A stretch of 64,000 nt of DNA from Panacibacter microcysteis (lineage in GTDB: Bacteria > Bacteroidota > Bacteroidia > Chitinophagales > Chitinophagaceae): positions 1,178,001 to 1,242,000 of the forward strand of contig NZ_JADWYR010000001.1 of assembly GCF_015831355.1 (NCBI RefSeq), given 5' to 3'. How positions within the stretch are numbered: position 1 is the stretch's first letter; every line of letters begins with the position of its first letter. Shown piece after piece: positions 1 to 7,756 of the stretch. The notes under the pieces were generated by a model. The model had not been told where the DNA came from and ran no database searches. It worked only from the letters and a program-made list of their open reading frames with translations. Made by a program: the position numbers and the translations under genes.

Positions 1-793
1 AGTCTGTTATGTTCTTCACTGTACCTTCCAATACCTGGCCTTTCTCAAGTTTGCTCATGATCTCTGCACGCTGTGCTTCGATATCGCTTTCAATAAGTGC
101 TTTGTGAGATACAACAGCGTTCTTGATAGCTTCATTGATCTTAACAACTTTGAATTCCATTGTTTTACCAACAAACTGATCGTAATCAGTTACAGGTTTA
201 ACATCTATCTGGCTACCTGGCAGGAATGTTTCCATACCAAATACATCCACGATAAGACCGCCTTTAGTTTTGCTGGTGACAGTACCCGTAACTACCTCGC
301 CTGTTTTGTGTACTTCCACAATTCTTTCCCATGCACGGAAGATGCGGGCAGATTTGCGGCTAAGGAAGAGATGACCATTTTTGTCTTCTTTTTCTACAAC
401 CATAACTTCCGCCAGATCGCCAACTTTCATATTGGGCATATCGCGGAACTCGTTTAAAGAAACAAGACCGTCACTTTTAAAACCGATATTGATTACAACA
501 TCTGTCTTTGTTAAAGCAACAATACTACCGGTTACAATTTCACCATCTTCAATCTGAACAAAAGTGCTGTCGTAAACCTTGTCGTATTTTTCTTTTTCTT
601 CCTGGGAATAATGAGAAACGTTACGTTTATCAATGCTCCAGTCAAAATCGTCGTGAGCCGCTACAGTTTCTTCAACCGGCTCCTGCACAGGTATACTTGT
701 TGTCGCTGCAGATGCTTCAGTAGCTACAGTTTCAGCTACAGGGGCATTCTCTTGTGCACCAGCGTTTTCGTTAACAATATTGTTTTCACTCAT
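1..793 (-). CDS. rpsA: 30S ribosomal protein S1, 5' part of gene (C-terminus beyond window)
   Basis: Reading the minus strand from the ATG at 791-793 gives an open frame of 264 codons that runs off the left edge. It begins MSENNIVNENAGAQENAP, then has an acidic low-complexity tail of about 45 residues, followed by tandem S1-type RNA-binding (OB-fold) repeats. Segments such as GEIVTGSIVALTKTDVVINI, FKSDGLVSLNEF and TGTVTSKTKGGLIVDVFGME are typical of S1. The protein is the large ribosomal protein that helps the 30S subunit bind mRNA. The long acidic N-terminal extension is common in Bacteroidota S1. A TAnnTTTG promoter box lies just upstream at 827-834. Only the first repeats can be seen; the identification itself is secure. 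Confidence 0.93.
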   Translation of the reverse strand, partial: MSENNIVNENAGAQENAPVAETVATEASAATTSIPVQEPVEETVAAHDDFDWSIDKRNVSHYSQEEKEKYDKVYDSTFVQIEDGEIVTGSIVALTKTDVVINIGFKSDGLVSLNEFRDMPNMKVGDLAEVMVVEKEDKNGHLFLSRKSARIFRAWERIVEVHKTGEVVTGTVTSKTKGGLIVDVFGMETFLPGSQIDVKPVTDYDQFVGKTMEFKVVKINEAIKNAVVSHKALIESDIEAQRAEIMSKLEKGQVLEGTVKNITD

Positions 794-826
794 GATATAA
801 AAGCCCGATGTTTTTGTTCGGGGCGG

Positions 827-834
827 CAAAGGTA
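827..834 (-). promoter_or_regulatory. Candidate -7 box of the rpsA promoter
   Basis: On the minus strand this reads TACCTTTG, an exact match to the Bacteroidota -7 consensus TAnnTTTG, and would place the transcript start about 25-30 nt before the rpsA ATG. I see no good TTTG -33 partner at standard spacing, so support is the box and its position only. Confidence 0.45.
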
Positions 835-967
835 ATAAAACCGTGGCAAAATGTGGATTCCCGGTGGATTTTTTTAGGTGGGCAGCGTCGTATAAAAATA
901 CAAACAAGCCGCGGGACGTTTAATCTTGTTACTGAACGAAAAAACTGCAACCTGCAACAAACAAAAA

Positions 968-993
968 TTGCCCCGCTTTTACGAGCGGGGCAA
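968..993 (-). terminator. Rho-independent terminator of the CBS-domain gene
   Basis: A perfect 10-bp stem, TTGCCCCGCT paired with AGCGGGGCAA around a 6-nt loop, is followed on the minus strand by TTTTTGTTTG. It lies 18 bp past the stop codon of the CBS gene and separates that gene from rpsA. Confidence 0.85.
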
Positions 994-1010
994 TCTATTT
1001 TTATAACGTA

Positions 1011-1439
1011 TTAGGAATTAATATAATCTTTTAAATGAGAGATTGTTTCCTGCTGGGTTAAAATGGTTTCTTTAACCACATCATTGATTGAAATTATGCC
1101 CGCAAGCTCTTTACCGGACATAACAGGAAGGTATCGGATGTTTAACCCGGACATCAGTTCCATACAATGTTCTACCGTGTCATACGAATTAACAGACGGA
1201 AATTCTGTGGTCATAATATCTCCTACGGTTGTATCATTTGAGTTTCTTCCCTTTAGTATTACCTTACGGGAATAGTCTCTCTCGGTCATAATTCCTTTAA
1301 AGGCGCCATTTTCTTCAACTACAACAGAACCAATGTTCTGCTCAGCCATCAGGTGTAAAGCATCAATCACAGGAATGGATGGAGAAACGGTAGTAACATG
1401 GTTTCCTTTGCGGCGTAGAATGTCTGCAACTTTTCTCAT
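1011..1439 (-). CDS. CBS-domain pair protein
   Basis: A 142-residue soluble protein made almost entirely of two CBS motifs. The first runs over about residues 8-65, with VSPSIPVIDALHLMAEQNIG and a GIMTERDYSRKV turn. The second runs over about residues 75-130, with FPSVNSYDTVEHCMELMSG and ELAGIISINDVVKE. CBS pairs bind adenosine nucleotides and sense energy or ligand state; stand-alone versions like this have no assigned catalytic function. The length matches the two-domain family with no extra module. It is monocistronic, with its own terminator downstream, and its partner cannot be deduced from the neighbours. Confidence 0.85.
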   Translation of the reverse strand: MRKVADILRRKGNHVTTVSPSIPVIDALHLMAEQNIGSVVVEENGAFKGIMTERDYSRKVILKGRNSNDTTVGDIMTTEFPSVNSYDTVEHCMELMSGLNIRYLPVMSGKELAGIISINDVVKETILTQQETISHLKDYINS

Positions 1440-1526
1440 TTGGAAGCAATTTTGTTGGAGAAGTAAGATACAAAAAAAACATTACCGCTACGCTGTGTAC
1501 AACCAAAAGATCAATATTTTAAGGTG

Positions 1527-2387
1527 CTAACCCAGCAATGCCAGCTTTCGCAGATCTGCTACACTGCCATTGAAGACATTTTTATCTACATTGCCCGGTA
1601 TGCCTTGTACAGACGCACTTTCTGTAAACTGCCATATGGCATAATCGTTCCAGCCTTCTGGCAGCCGGGGTTCATCGTTGCGGTAAGAGGCAACCCACAA
1701 AAGATAGCTATCGAAACCGGGGGGATTGCCCATATAATCCTGCCAGAAAAACCTGTTTGTATAAATAAGTGGCTTTCTGCCTGTGGCCGCTTCTATACCT
1801 GCCAGCCAGGCTTGTACTTTTTGGGCGCATAATGCCTGGTTGTCTTTGATGTATTGGTTAAGGCTGTTGCTTTGCTGCCATTCAACATCGAGCACCGGTG
1901 GCAGCGTTCCGGGTTGAGAAAAATCTATACCTGTGCCGAGCAGGTTATTGACCTGCTCGGCCGCCGTAACATCTTTGAAGGTGAAAAAATGATAAACCCC
2001 ACGAATGAAATTTAACCGCTTTAATTCATTCATATTACTATGCAGCATGGGGTCTCTGAACCAACGGCCCTGCGTTGCCTTGCAATAAACAAAATTCACC
2101 TGCGACTGGTTGATATTGTTCCAGTTGATGGCACCATTATGATGCGATACATCTATACCAAAAACGGGCGCCGGCCGTACACTTGTAAGATCTGTAAGTA
2201 CGGCCCAGGTATTGGAACCGACAACGCCATCGGGGCTTAGATCGTTATCGTTTTGAAACCGTATAACGGTGCGTTCTGTATCGTTGCCGAAAATGCCATC
2301 GACAGAAATGACGTAGCCAAGTTTTGCGAGGCTTTGCTGCAGGAATTTTACATCTGCATTTTTACTGCCTTTTTTGAGTGTTTTCAT
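1527..2387 (-). CDS. Peptidoglycan-binding GH25 lysozyme
   Basis: 286 residues. Residues 1-65 form a PG_binding_1 domain (LKKGSKNADVKFLQQSLAKL, with DGIFGNDTE typical). Residues 75-285 form a glycoside hydrolase family 25 barrel. The family's acidic residues are visible as Asp79 in GIDVSHHNG and Asp167/Glu169 in LDVEW. GH25 enzymes cleave the MurNAc-GlcNAc bond of peptidoglycan. No signal peptide or membrane segment precedes the binding domain, as in many phage endolysins, so its route to the wall is unclear. It is the last gene of a same-strand series with the 764-residue secreted protein, the trypsin-like protease and the three-TM protein, but 182 bp containing a repeat separate it from them, so it may have its own promoter. 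Confidence 0.88.
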   Translation of the reverse strand: MKTLKKGSKNADVKFLQQSLAKLGYVISVDGIFGNDTERTVIRFQNDNDLSPDGVVGSNTWAVLTDLTSVRPAPVFGIDVSHHNGAINWNNINQSQVNFVYCKATQGRWFRDPMLHSNMNELKRLNFIRGVYHFFTFKDVTAAEQVNNLLGTGIDFSQPGTLPPVLDVEWQQSNSLNQYIKDNQALCAQKVQAWLAGIEAATGRKPLIYTNRFFWQDYMGNPPGFDSYLLWVASYRNDEPRLPEGWNDYAIWQFTESASVQGIPGNVDKNVFNGSVADLRKLALLG

Positions 2388-2401
2388 TATAGTGGTTTTA
2401 A

Positions 2402-2452
2402 TGGTGAATGGTCAATAGTGAATCGTGAAAAGTGAGACGTGAATCGTGAAAT
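2402..2452. repeat. Short degenerate GTGAATC-type tandem repeat
   Basis: The stretch is built from imperfect 7-13 nt units around GTGAATCGTGAAA, including two exact copies of that 13-mer, lying immediately upstream of the lysozyme gene. It is low-complexity sequence with no coding potential that I can see. Confidence 0.6.
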
Positions 2453-2511
2453 GAAAATATTTCCACTGAGCACTTTGAATATGCAGTATCGTTGCTGCTT
2501 AACATGATACA

Positions 2512-2542
2512 GTACAAGTGAGTGACACAACAGGTGATGCCA
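2512..2542 (+). repeat. Dispersed intergenic repeat, variant A
   Basis: Full-length 31-nt core: GTACAAG, then TGAGTGACA, then CAACAGGTGATGCCA. It is preceded about 20 nt upstream by the accessory box GCAGTATCGTTGCTGC (2483-2498) and followed by CCTGCA, which can pair with the internal CAGG. It sits between the lysozyme gene and the 764-residue protein. Confidence 0.85.
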
Positions 2543-2569
2543 CCTGCACTGATGTCGGTTACCCAACTT

Positions 2570-4864
2570 TTACCTGCGATACTGCCTGTTTACAAAATTG
2601 AAAAAGGGAATGTCTACATGCGCGGCGATAACCCATCTTGTATAAGCATTGCTGAGTGTTTCGTTTGTTTCTTCGCCTACTTTTCTTAATAACGGGCCAA
2701 ACTGGTAACCGCCGGAAAAGTTGATGGGCGAACGCCGCAAACCATACGATACGAAAAGCCCCGGCGCCAGAATATCTTTTAATTGTATAGTGGGTAATTT
2801 GGCAATGGAATCGTTTGTAAAACGGAAAGATGTTACGGCGCCAAGGTCTATAAGCGAAGCAAACAATGTGAATGATGAGCCGCCTTTACCCTCATTGAAA
2901 CCTTTGCCTAACTGCCCCCAGCTTAGTGCAACACCGATTGGTGCAGATACACCCACCGTATTGAAGAATGATCTTTTTCCGATCTCGCTGCCATCCTGCG
3001 TAATGTATTCATGACCGGCATTGATACCTACAAAGGCATTGAGCGCAACATTGAAATGACTTTCTCTTTTTATCCTCGAACTGCCGGCAGGCAGTGCGGC
3101 TGCTTCTATGGCGGCGGCTACTTCATCTGAATTTTTTGCTTCTGCGACTGACGCTGCAACAGCACCATATTTCAGCATTTTGTCCAGCAGATCCTGGAAT
3201 TTATGTTTATCGGTTGCGGGTATCGTATCATTTACAGCACGGTAAAAAAGGGTGTCGTAAATCTCTCTTACATTGATGATTGCTGAGCTAAAATTGCGGC
3301 GGCTGATATCAAGCCCGAGTTCAAAACTGTTTTCGGTAACACTAAAGAAGCGGTTGACGTTTGCGTCATCAATTGTGAGTACATTTTTGATCGGGGTTTT
3401 TATAAGTACCTCTTTGCCTTCTTTTAGAAGTTTTACTACCGAAGCAAAATAATCGAACCATGTTTCGTATTTGACAGCATTGTCTTCTGTTAATGCTTTA
3501 CAGGCTGCCAGTTTTATTTCTACCAACCGGGCCTGTTGCAGTACAGCCTGGATGCGTACAAAGAAATCGTTGCTTTTATTTTTAAAACCCTCTAAAATTG
3601 CTATTAATGCTGTTGTGCCAAATTGTATGTTTTGTGTTTTTGCACGCTCATACATTAAACCCATGAAAACGTTGAAAGCAGTAGAGTCTGCAAGTACCAT
3701 TTTAAAAGAATCGAGCGAACTCCAGTAATGATCGTTATTGCTTCCTTTAAGGCTGTAGGATATAAGTTGCATGGTTTGAAGTGCTGCCTGCATATCGCTG
3801 TTTATTGCCGATGCATTAAGATCGAAATCTTCTATCATATTGCCGGGATGTACGTTATTGGAAAGCGATTGGTAGATAAACCCTGCGCTACCAAGTATAA
3901 AGCCGAGTTTGGCTTTTAATGCGGTATCTAATTTGTTTGGCCAGTACCCTACATCGAACCACAACGGAATATTGGCTTGCAGCGTACGGAGATCTTTTTC
4001 AAATGCTTCGCGCATCATGGTAAGATAGCCCTGGTAATTGTATATTTCTGTACCTATTGCAGCGAATGTTTTGGTTGTTTGCGGAAAGACAATCTGAAGA
4101 TCTTTGTATTCCGGTGAATCCAGCAATTGCTGAAACCTTTCGAAGAAGGCGGTTGTCAGTTCCTGCTTTGTTCGTTTGACTAAAAACTTCGCGATGCCAT
4201 CAGCGATATTGGTTACATCAAGACCACCGATGGATGAGAGGATGCCGGATGATATATTTTGTTTACCAGCACCACCACCTGAAACAGCAAGTGCAGAACC
4301 TTTGATGTTGTTCCAAAAAGGTTCGCTTTTGAGTTCTTCAAAAGTTTTGCCTGTATGGGCTTTTGCGATTTCATTTAGCAGGGTGAAGCTTGCCTGTGGA
4401 TTGTATTTTTTGGAACTTAATATAGCATCATGTATAAAAGAGATACCCACCGCTGCCTCTTTGATCACAGGCTTGTTATTAATTAGACCATTCTCTGCAT
4501 TTGCGCTTTTCGTAATGGTAAGTTCGCGGCCTTTAATACCGTCTTTGAAGAAAACTAGTTTAACAGTATCTGCTGTAGCACTTGACAGGAGTTGTGTAAT
4601 ATCTGCTGTATTTTGGGCCGAGCTTAAACTTATGCCAATACTGACGCCCGGCGCATCACTGCTCTGCAGGCTAACCGTTTTACCAGTTGGAATTCGCTCC
4701 ACTATTAATATGAATGACGAACCACTGAACGTTGCAGTTAATGCATTTAGGCCAGCATTCAATTTTGAATAATCGAATTTAACCGTGTCTGCGTTTTGGG
4801 CATTGCTTGTTACGCAACAGCAAACAGCTATTGTAAAAAGCAGGATAAGTTTTGGTGTTTTCAT
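2570..4864 (-). CDS. Secreted 764-residue protein with C-terminal barrel-like region, unknown function
   Basis: I do not recognise this protein. An N-terminal signal peptide (MKTPKLILLFTIAVCCC, cleavage after SNA) exports it. Residues 25-130 look beta-rich, residues 140-600 are mainly alpha-helical with many amphipathic segments, and the last 150 residues are amphipathic beta-strands ending in an aromatic-rich strand (AAHVDIPFFNFVNRQYRR), which suggests an outer membrane anchor or barrel. No catalytic motif is evident. It starts 3 bp after the stop of the trypsin-like protease gene, so the two are almost certainly co-transcribed, and it is the third gene of the four-gene cassette. A function as the exported or surface component of that cassette is inference. 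Confidence 0.8.
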   Translation of the reverse strand: MKTPKLILLFTIAVCCCVTSNAQNADTVKFDYSKLNAGLNALTATFSGSSFILIVERIPTGKTVSLQSSDAPGVSIGISLSSAQNTADITQLLSSATADTVKLVFFKDGIKGRELTITKSANAENGLINNKPVIKEAAVGISFIHDAILSSKKYNPQASFTLLNEIAKAHTGKTFEELKSEPFWNNIKGSALAVSGGGAGKQNISSGILSSIGGLDVTNIADGIAKFLVKRTKQELTTAFFERFQQLLDSPEYKDLQIVFPQTTKTFAAIGTEIYNYQGYLTMMREAFEKDLRTLQANIPLWFDVGYWPNKLDTALKAKLGFILGSAGFIYQSLSNNVHPGNMIEDFDLNASAINSDMQAALQTMQLISYSLKGSNNDHYWSSLDSFKMVLADSTAFNVFMGLMYERAKTQNIQFGTTALIAILEGFKNKSNDFFVRIQAVLQQARLVEIKLAACKALTEDNAVKYETWFDYFASVVKLLKEGKEVLIKTPIKNVLTIDDANVNRFFSVTENSFELGLDISRRNFSSAIINVREIYDTLFYRAVNDTIPATDKHKFQDLLDKMLKYGAVAASVAEAKNSDEVAAAIEAAALPAGSSRIKRESHFNVALNAFVGINAGHEYITQDGSEIGKRSFFNTVGVSAPIGVALSWGQLGKGFNEGKGGSSFTLFASLIDLGAVTSFRFTNDSIAKLPTIQLKDILAPGLFVSYGLRRSPINFSGGYQFGPLLRKVGEETNETLSNAYTRWVIAAHVDIPFFNFVNRQYRR

Positions 4865-4867
4865 TGC

Positions 4868-6007
4868 TTAGAAATTTAATGCAAACGTTTTTAAAATGGT
4901 GTGAGATGGGATGATATAAATATTGTTATCGCCAAAGCCTTTTGAAACCAGCAGCCCGATAAACATTCCGTTATCATCGATTACTGCCGCGCCGGAATCT
5001 CCTTCTTCTGCCGGCGAGACAAGAGTGGCCCTGAACATGCCAAATAAGGTTTTTGTTATACCATAGTTGTAACCGATATCAACAATAACGTTCAGGTCTT
5101 CCAGTTTGCCGGTAAGTAAACTGTTTGTTTTAGCACCCCATAATCTGATGCGCCTGTTGCGTAAATCGTTTCTTACTTTATTATCGCCGGTATCAAACAC
5201 ACCCGTGATGGATATGCCATGAATATTGTTTTGTATATTGACATTTAATTCAATCAAAGCGGCATCAATAAAAAAATCCAGTCTTGCTTCTGACAATGCT
5301 CCAATGACTGCATTTCCATTGAAAATTGTTGCGGGTTGTACAATGTTGTTGTTTGCCGGTACAGAAGTTTCATCAACAGCATAAATGCCTGATGCCAGCA
5401 GATCATCACAGGCTACGTGATAATTGGTAAGGAGATATTCGGTATTCTTTTTCTTTAACACAATGCCCGCAGTGCCAAAAACATTCACACCTTTTCTTGA
5501 GATAGAATTACTTAAACCGCAAGCTTCGGATTTTTGTACCTGCAGTACATCTGTTGGAATGGAAAAGCCTTTATACACTACTTCAGCAGGCACCTGTACC
5601 AATGACTTGTCATTCTTAGCGGCAACATACACCGTAATGGTATAATAGCCAAGTGTTACATTATCTTTTCGTTTTACAGTAGCACTTATACCATTAAAAT
5701 CAATTCCCTTTGCTTTGAATGATGTATAACAGTGCAGTATGGCTTCAGACACCAATTCGTTCTGTTCGTCTGCATTGAGGCTAAAATAATTCCTGCCTGG
5801 CAGTACGAACCCATTTACTGCAAAGCCACCACTCCAGTAATAATAACCATCTTCAGCTTTGTACCAGGTATTGATACCGTCCAGGTATTTACCAAACAAT
5901 ACGTCAATAACTTCTACCGCATCGCCACCGTTAATAAACCCAACAGGAAGCGCATTATTGGAAGCATCTGTTCTTTTATACAATGGATATGTGGCAATCA
6001 GTTTCAT
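4868..6007 (-). CDS. SH3-like domain plus trypsin-like serine protease
   Basis: 379 residues. Residues 1-65 resemble a bacterial SH3-like domain (GDAVEVIDVLFGKYLDG, then WYKAEDGYYYWSGGF). Residues 165-375 form a chymotrypsin-fold protease with an apparent complete triad: His197 in LTNYHVAC, Asp248 in FFIDAAL (Asp244 is the alternative) and Ser338 in EEGDSGAAVID. There is no signal peptide or membrane segment, so it is probably cytoplasmic unless recruited by the membrane protein. It lies 3 bp downstream of the three-TM gene and 3 bp upstream of the 764-residue protein gene, a very tight operon. Intact catalytic residues argue for an active protease. Its substrate is unknown; the other cassette proteins are obvious candidates. 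Confidence 0.85.
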   Translation of the reverse strand: MKLIATYPLYKRTDASNNALPVGFINGGDAVEVIDVLFGKYLDGINTWYKAEDGYYYWSGGFAVNGFVLPGRNYFSLNADEQNELVSEAILHCYTSFKAKGIDFNGISATVKRKDNVTLGYYTITVYVAAKNDKSLVQVPAEVVYKGFSIPTDVLQVQKSEACGLSNSISRKGVNVFGTAGIVLKKKNTEYLLTNYHVACDDLLASGIYAVDETSVPANNNIVQPATIFNGNAVIGALSEARLDFFIDAALIELNVNIQNNIHGISITGVFDTGDNKVRNDLRNRRIRLWGAKTNSLLTGKLEDLNVIVDIGYNYGITKTLFGMFRATLVSPAEEGDSGAAVIDDNGMFIGLLVSKGFGDNNIYIIPSHTILKTFALNF

Positions 6008-6010
6008 TGG

Positions 6011-7333
6011 TTACCCTCTTATGATTTGCCCGTCAGTCGTTGTGCCGGGTACAGATGGCGGATTTGTTACGGCAGCATTACTACTTCCGGATGTTGGCGG
6101 TTTTGTTCCTGTTTCCCGAAGCTTTATAAATTTATTGAGCAGATCGAACCAGAACGGCGCACCCAGCGAAATGGCAAGCGCAGTTATGAGCCAACCAAAC
6201 AACATTTCATACCACGGGCCCTGGTACGGATTTTTACCGCATACATAGCAGTTTTTAAGACAATCATCTCTTAGCTTTTGCCATTTTAATTTTTCAAGGC
6301 TGTCTTTTGCACCGGCGATGTGTGTATCAATTTTTGCCTGTACAATCTTACATGTAGTATCTAAAGAATCTGCTTTGCTGCAACCCCAGCCAAGCCCCAT
6401 GATGTTTTGCACTTTCTCTGCATCTGACAACAGGGTTTTGTATTGTGCCAGCAACAATGAATCGTAAGATGCATTAAGCTGCAACTGCAGGCTATTGATT
6501 ACAACCGTATCATTTTGTGTTGCTGAATCTTTTTGTATATGGATGTTTACATTCACATTCAATGAATCTGTTTGTGCTTTTGCCTGCTTTTGTTCCTGGA
6601 TCATTTTACCGTAAGCATCTGCACTGGCTATGGCCATTTGCACCATTTGCTCTCGTGCATCTTTATCGTTCATTAAAATCCGGGAAATTGCTATAGCATC
6701 AATATTAAACGCCGCGGCCATTATAAAACCAAGTATTACCAGTAAAGTCTGTATCTGTTTTTTGTACCAGCCATTGGCACGCTGCATGGTTTCATTGAAC
6801 CAATTCTCCAGCTTTGCCCTGAATACATACACATCCTGCCGTGCATCTGCAAAAAGGTTTTGAAACTGTGACAGAGTTTCCGGTTGCAGGTTGAGCAAGT
6901 TATTTTCGAGCGCATTTTTTACAAGCAGCGCTTCATTTGCTGTACTGCCATCATAAGTGTGGCCGCGCAATAACTGCAGCATTGTTTGTGAAAATGTTTG
7001 CGGGTTGAGGTAAGATGGCTTACTTGCAACATCGTTTTCTGCCAGGTATTTTACGGAGGGGTGATCGTAAAATTTTTTGAGCAACCCTGCCGGTTTTTTG
7101 CCTTTGAACAGTTTACTGAGCTCTTCTACCCGTTCATGAAAGAATGCCTGTATTTTATTGCCTTTAAAACCGGGATCATCTTTGAGCATTCTTTCCATTG
7201 CCCTGAACAATGTGTTGGCGCGCAGGTTAAACCACCTTGAGATGATCTCCTGTATGATCGTCATGAGCAGGCTATAGAGCAAAAAAACAAATACCAGCCC
7301 TATTACTACATCTAATACCACATTATTGAACAT
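6011..7333 (-). CDS. Three-TM membrane protein, first gene of the cassette, unknown function
   Basis: 440 residues. Hydrophobic segments are at about residues 5-27 (DVVIGLVFVFLLYSLLMTII), 195-215 (TLLVILGFIMAAAFNI) and 383-403 (LFGWLITALAISLGAPFWF), followed by a Pro/Ser/Thr-rich tail. Residues 30-185 form a charged helical domain, and residues 235-370 form a soluble domain with Gln-rich and coiled-coil character and four Cys (GCS, TTCK, CLKNCYVCG). I recall similar uncharacterised proteins containing a GAPFWFDLL motif in other bacteria, but no function is known to me. It heads the cassette directly behind a good promoter at 7353-7383. A role as membrane scaffold for the protease is inference. 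Confidence 0.8.
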   Translation of the reverse strand: MFNNVVLDVVIGLVFVFLLYSLLMTIIQEIISRWFNLRANTLFRAMERMLKDDPGFKGNKIQAFFHERVEELSKLFKGKKPAGLLKKFYDHPSVKYLAENDVASKPSYLNPQTFSQTMLQLLRGHTYDGSTANEALLVKNALENNLLNLQPETLSQFQNLFADARQDVYVFRAKLENWFNETMQRANGWYKKQIQTLLVILGFIMAAAFNIDAIAISRILMNDKDAREQMVQMAIASADAYGKMIQEQKQAKAQTDSLNVNVNIHIQKDSATQNDTVVINSLQLQLNASYDSLLLAQYKTLLSDAEKVQNIMGLGWGCSKADSLDTTCKIVQAKIDTHIAGAKDSLEKLKWQKLRDDCLKNCYVCGKNPYQGPWYEMLFGWLITALAISLGAPFWFDLLNKFIKLRETGTKPPTSGSSNAAVTNPPSVPGTTTDGQIIRG

Positions 7334-7352
7334 GTTGGTTGATTTTACAGGT

Positions 7353-7383
7353 TAAATATAGTGCAGCCTTCAGTTGTTGTCAA
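7353..7383 (-). promoter_or_regulatory. Promoter of the four-gene cassette
   Basis: On the minus strand TTGACA (7378-7383) and TATATTTA (7353-7360) leave 20 bp between the TTG and the TA, close to the Bacteroidota -33/-7 arrangement. The start codon of the three-TM protein follows about 20 nt later. This is the best-formed promoter in the window. Confidence 0.6.
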
Positions 7384-7612
7384 CCGATAAAGAACTGTAT
7401 TTGCTATGGTGTTTTCCCGGTTATGCTATGTGATTTTTCACACCGCTGTCAGCAATGCTGCTGTACAGTTAAGTTATAAAGAGTTTCTTAGAACAGGAAG
7501 ACATAAAAAAGGTGATACACTTATTACTACAAAAAACGTAAGGATTTTGGTATGCCGGACTGATGGTTGCAACCAACCCAAAAAACACGGCTCTTAAACG
7601 GAGCTGGTAAAC

Positions 7613-7675
7613 CGCTACGCCACAGTTGCCATAAAAACGGAACGATGAACCGAGCGTGGCAACAGGTGATGCCAT
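7613..7675 (+). repeat. Dispersed intergenic repeat, variant C (hairpin form)
   Basis: GTTGCCA (7625-7631) and TGGCAAC (7657-7663) form a 7-bp stem enclosing CGGAACGATGAACCG, itself an inner inverted repeat. The end AACAGGTGATGCCAT is shared with variants A and B. A second copy of the same design is at 43531-43590. Confidence 0.75.
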
Positions 7676-7706
7676 AAAAATCTGCTGCTGGTACCCAAAT
7701 AAAAAA

Positions 7707-7724
7707 CCCGTTATTGCTAACGGG
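7707..7724 (-). terminator. Rho-independent terminator of yidC
   Basis: CCCGTTA and TAACGGG pair around a TTGC loop, and on the minus strand the stem is followed by TTTTTTATTT. It is 33 bp past the yidC stop codon. Confidence 0.85.
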
Positions 7725-7756
7725 CTTGTATAAAATCTACTATTGAAATACTGCTG

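Larger units (their letters stand above)
7334..7756. other. 423-bp intergenic region between the cassette and yidC
   Basis: It holds the cassette promoter (7353-7383), a variant C repeat (7613-7675) and the yidC terminator (7707-7724). The remaining stretch 7390-7610 shows no convincing gene; the small open frames across it have no family features and one of them is made largely of the repeat. Confidence 0.7.

Noticed and set aside
4176-4772. 198-residue plus-strand frame opposite the 764-residue protein
   Set aside because: It is an antisense shadow of a well-supported gene with a signal peptide and no family features of its own.
7469-7675. 68-residue minus-strand frame upstream of the cassette
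   Set aside because: A large part is variant C repeat sequence (SPVATLGSSFRFYGNC); no ribosome binding site or family match.
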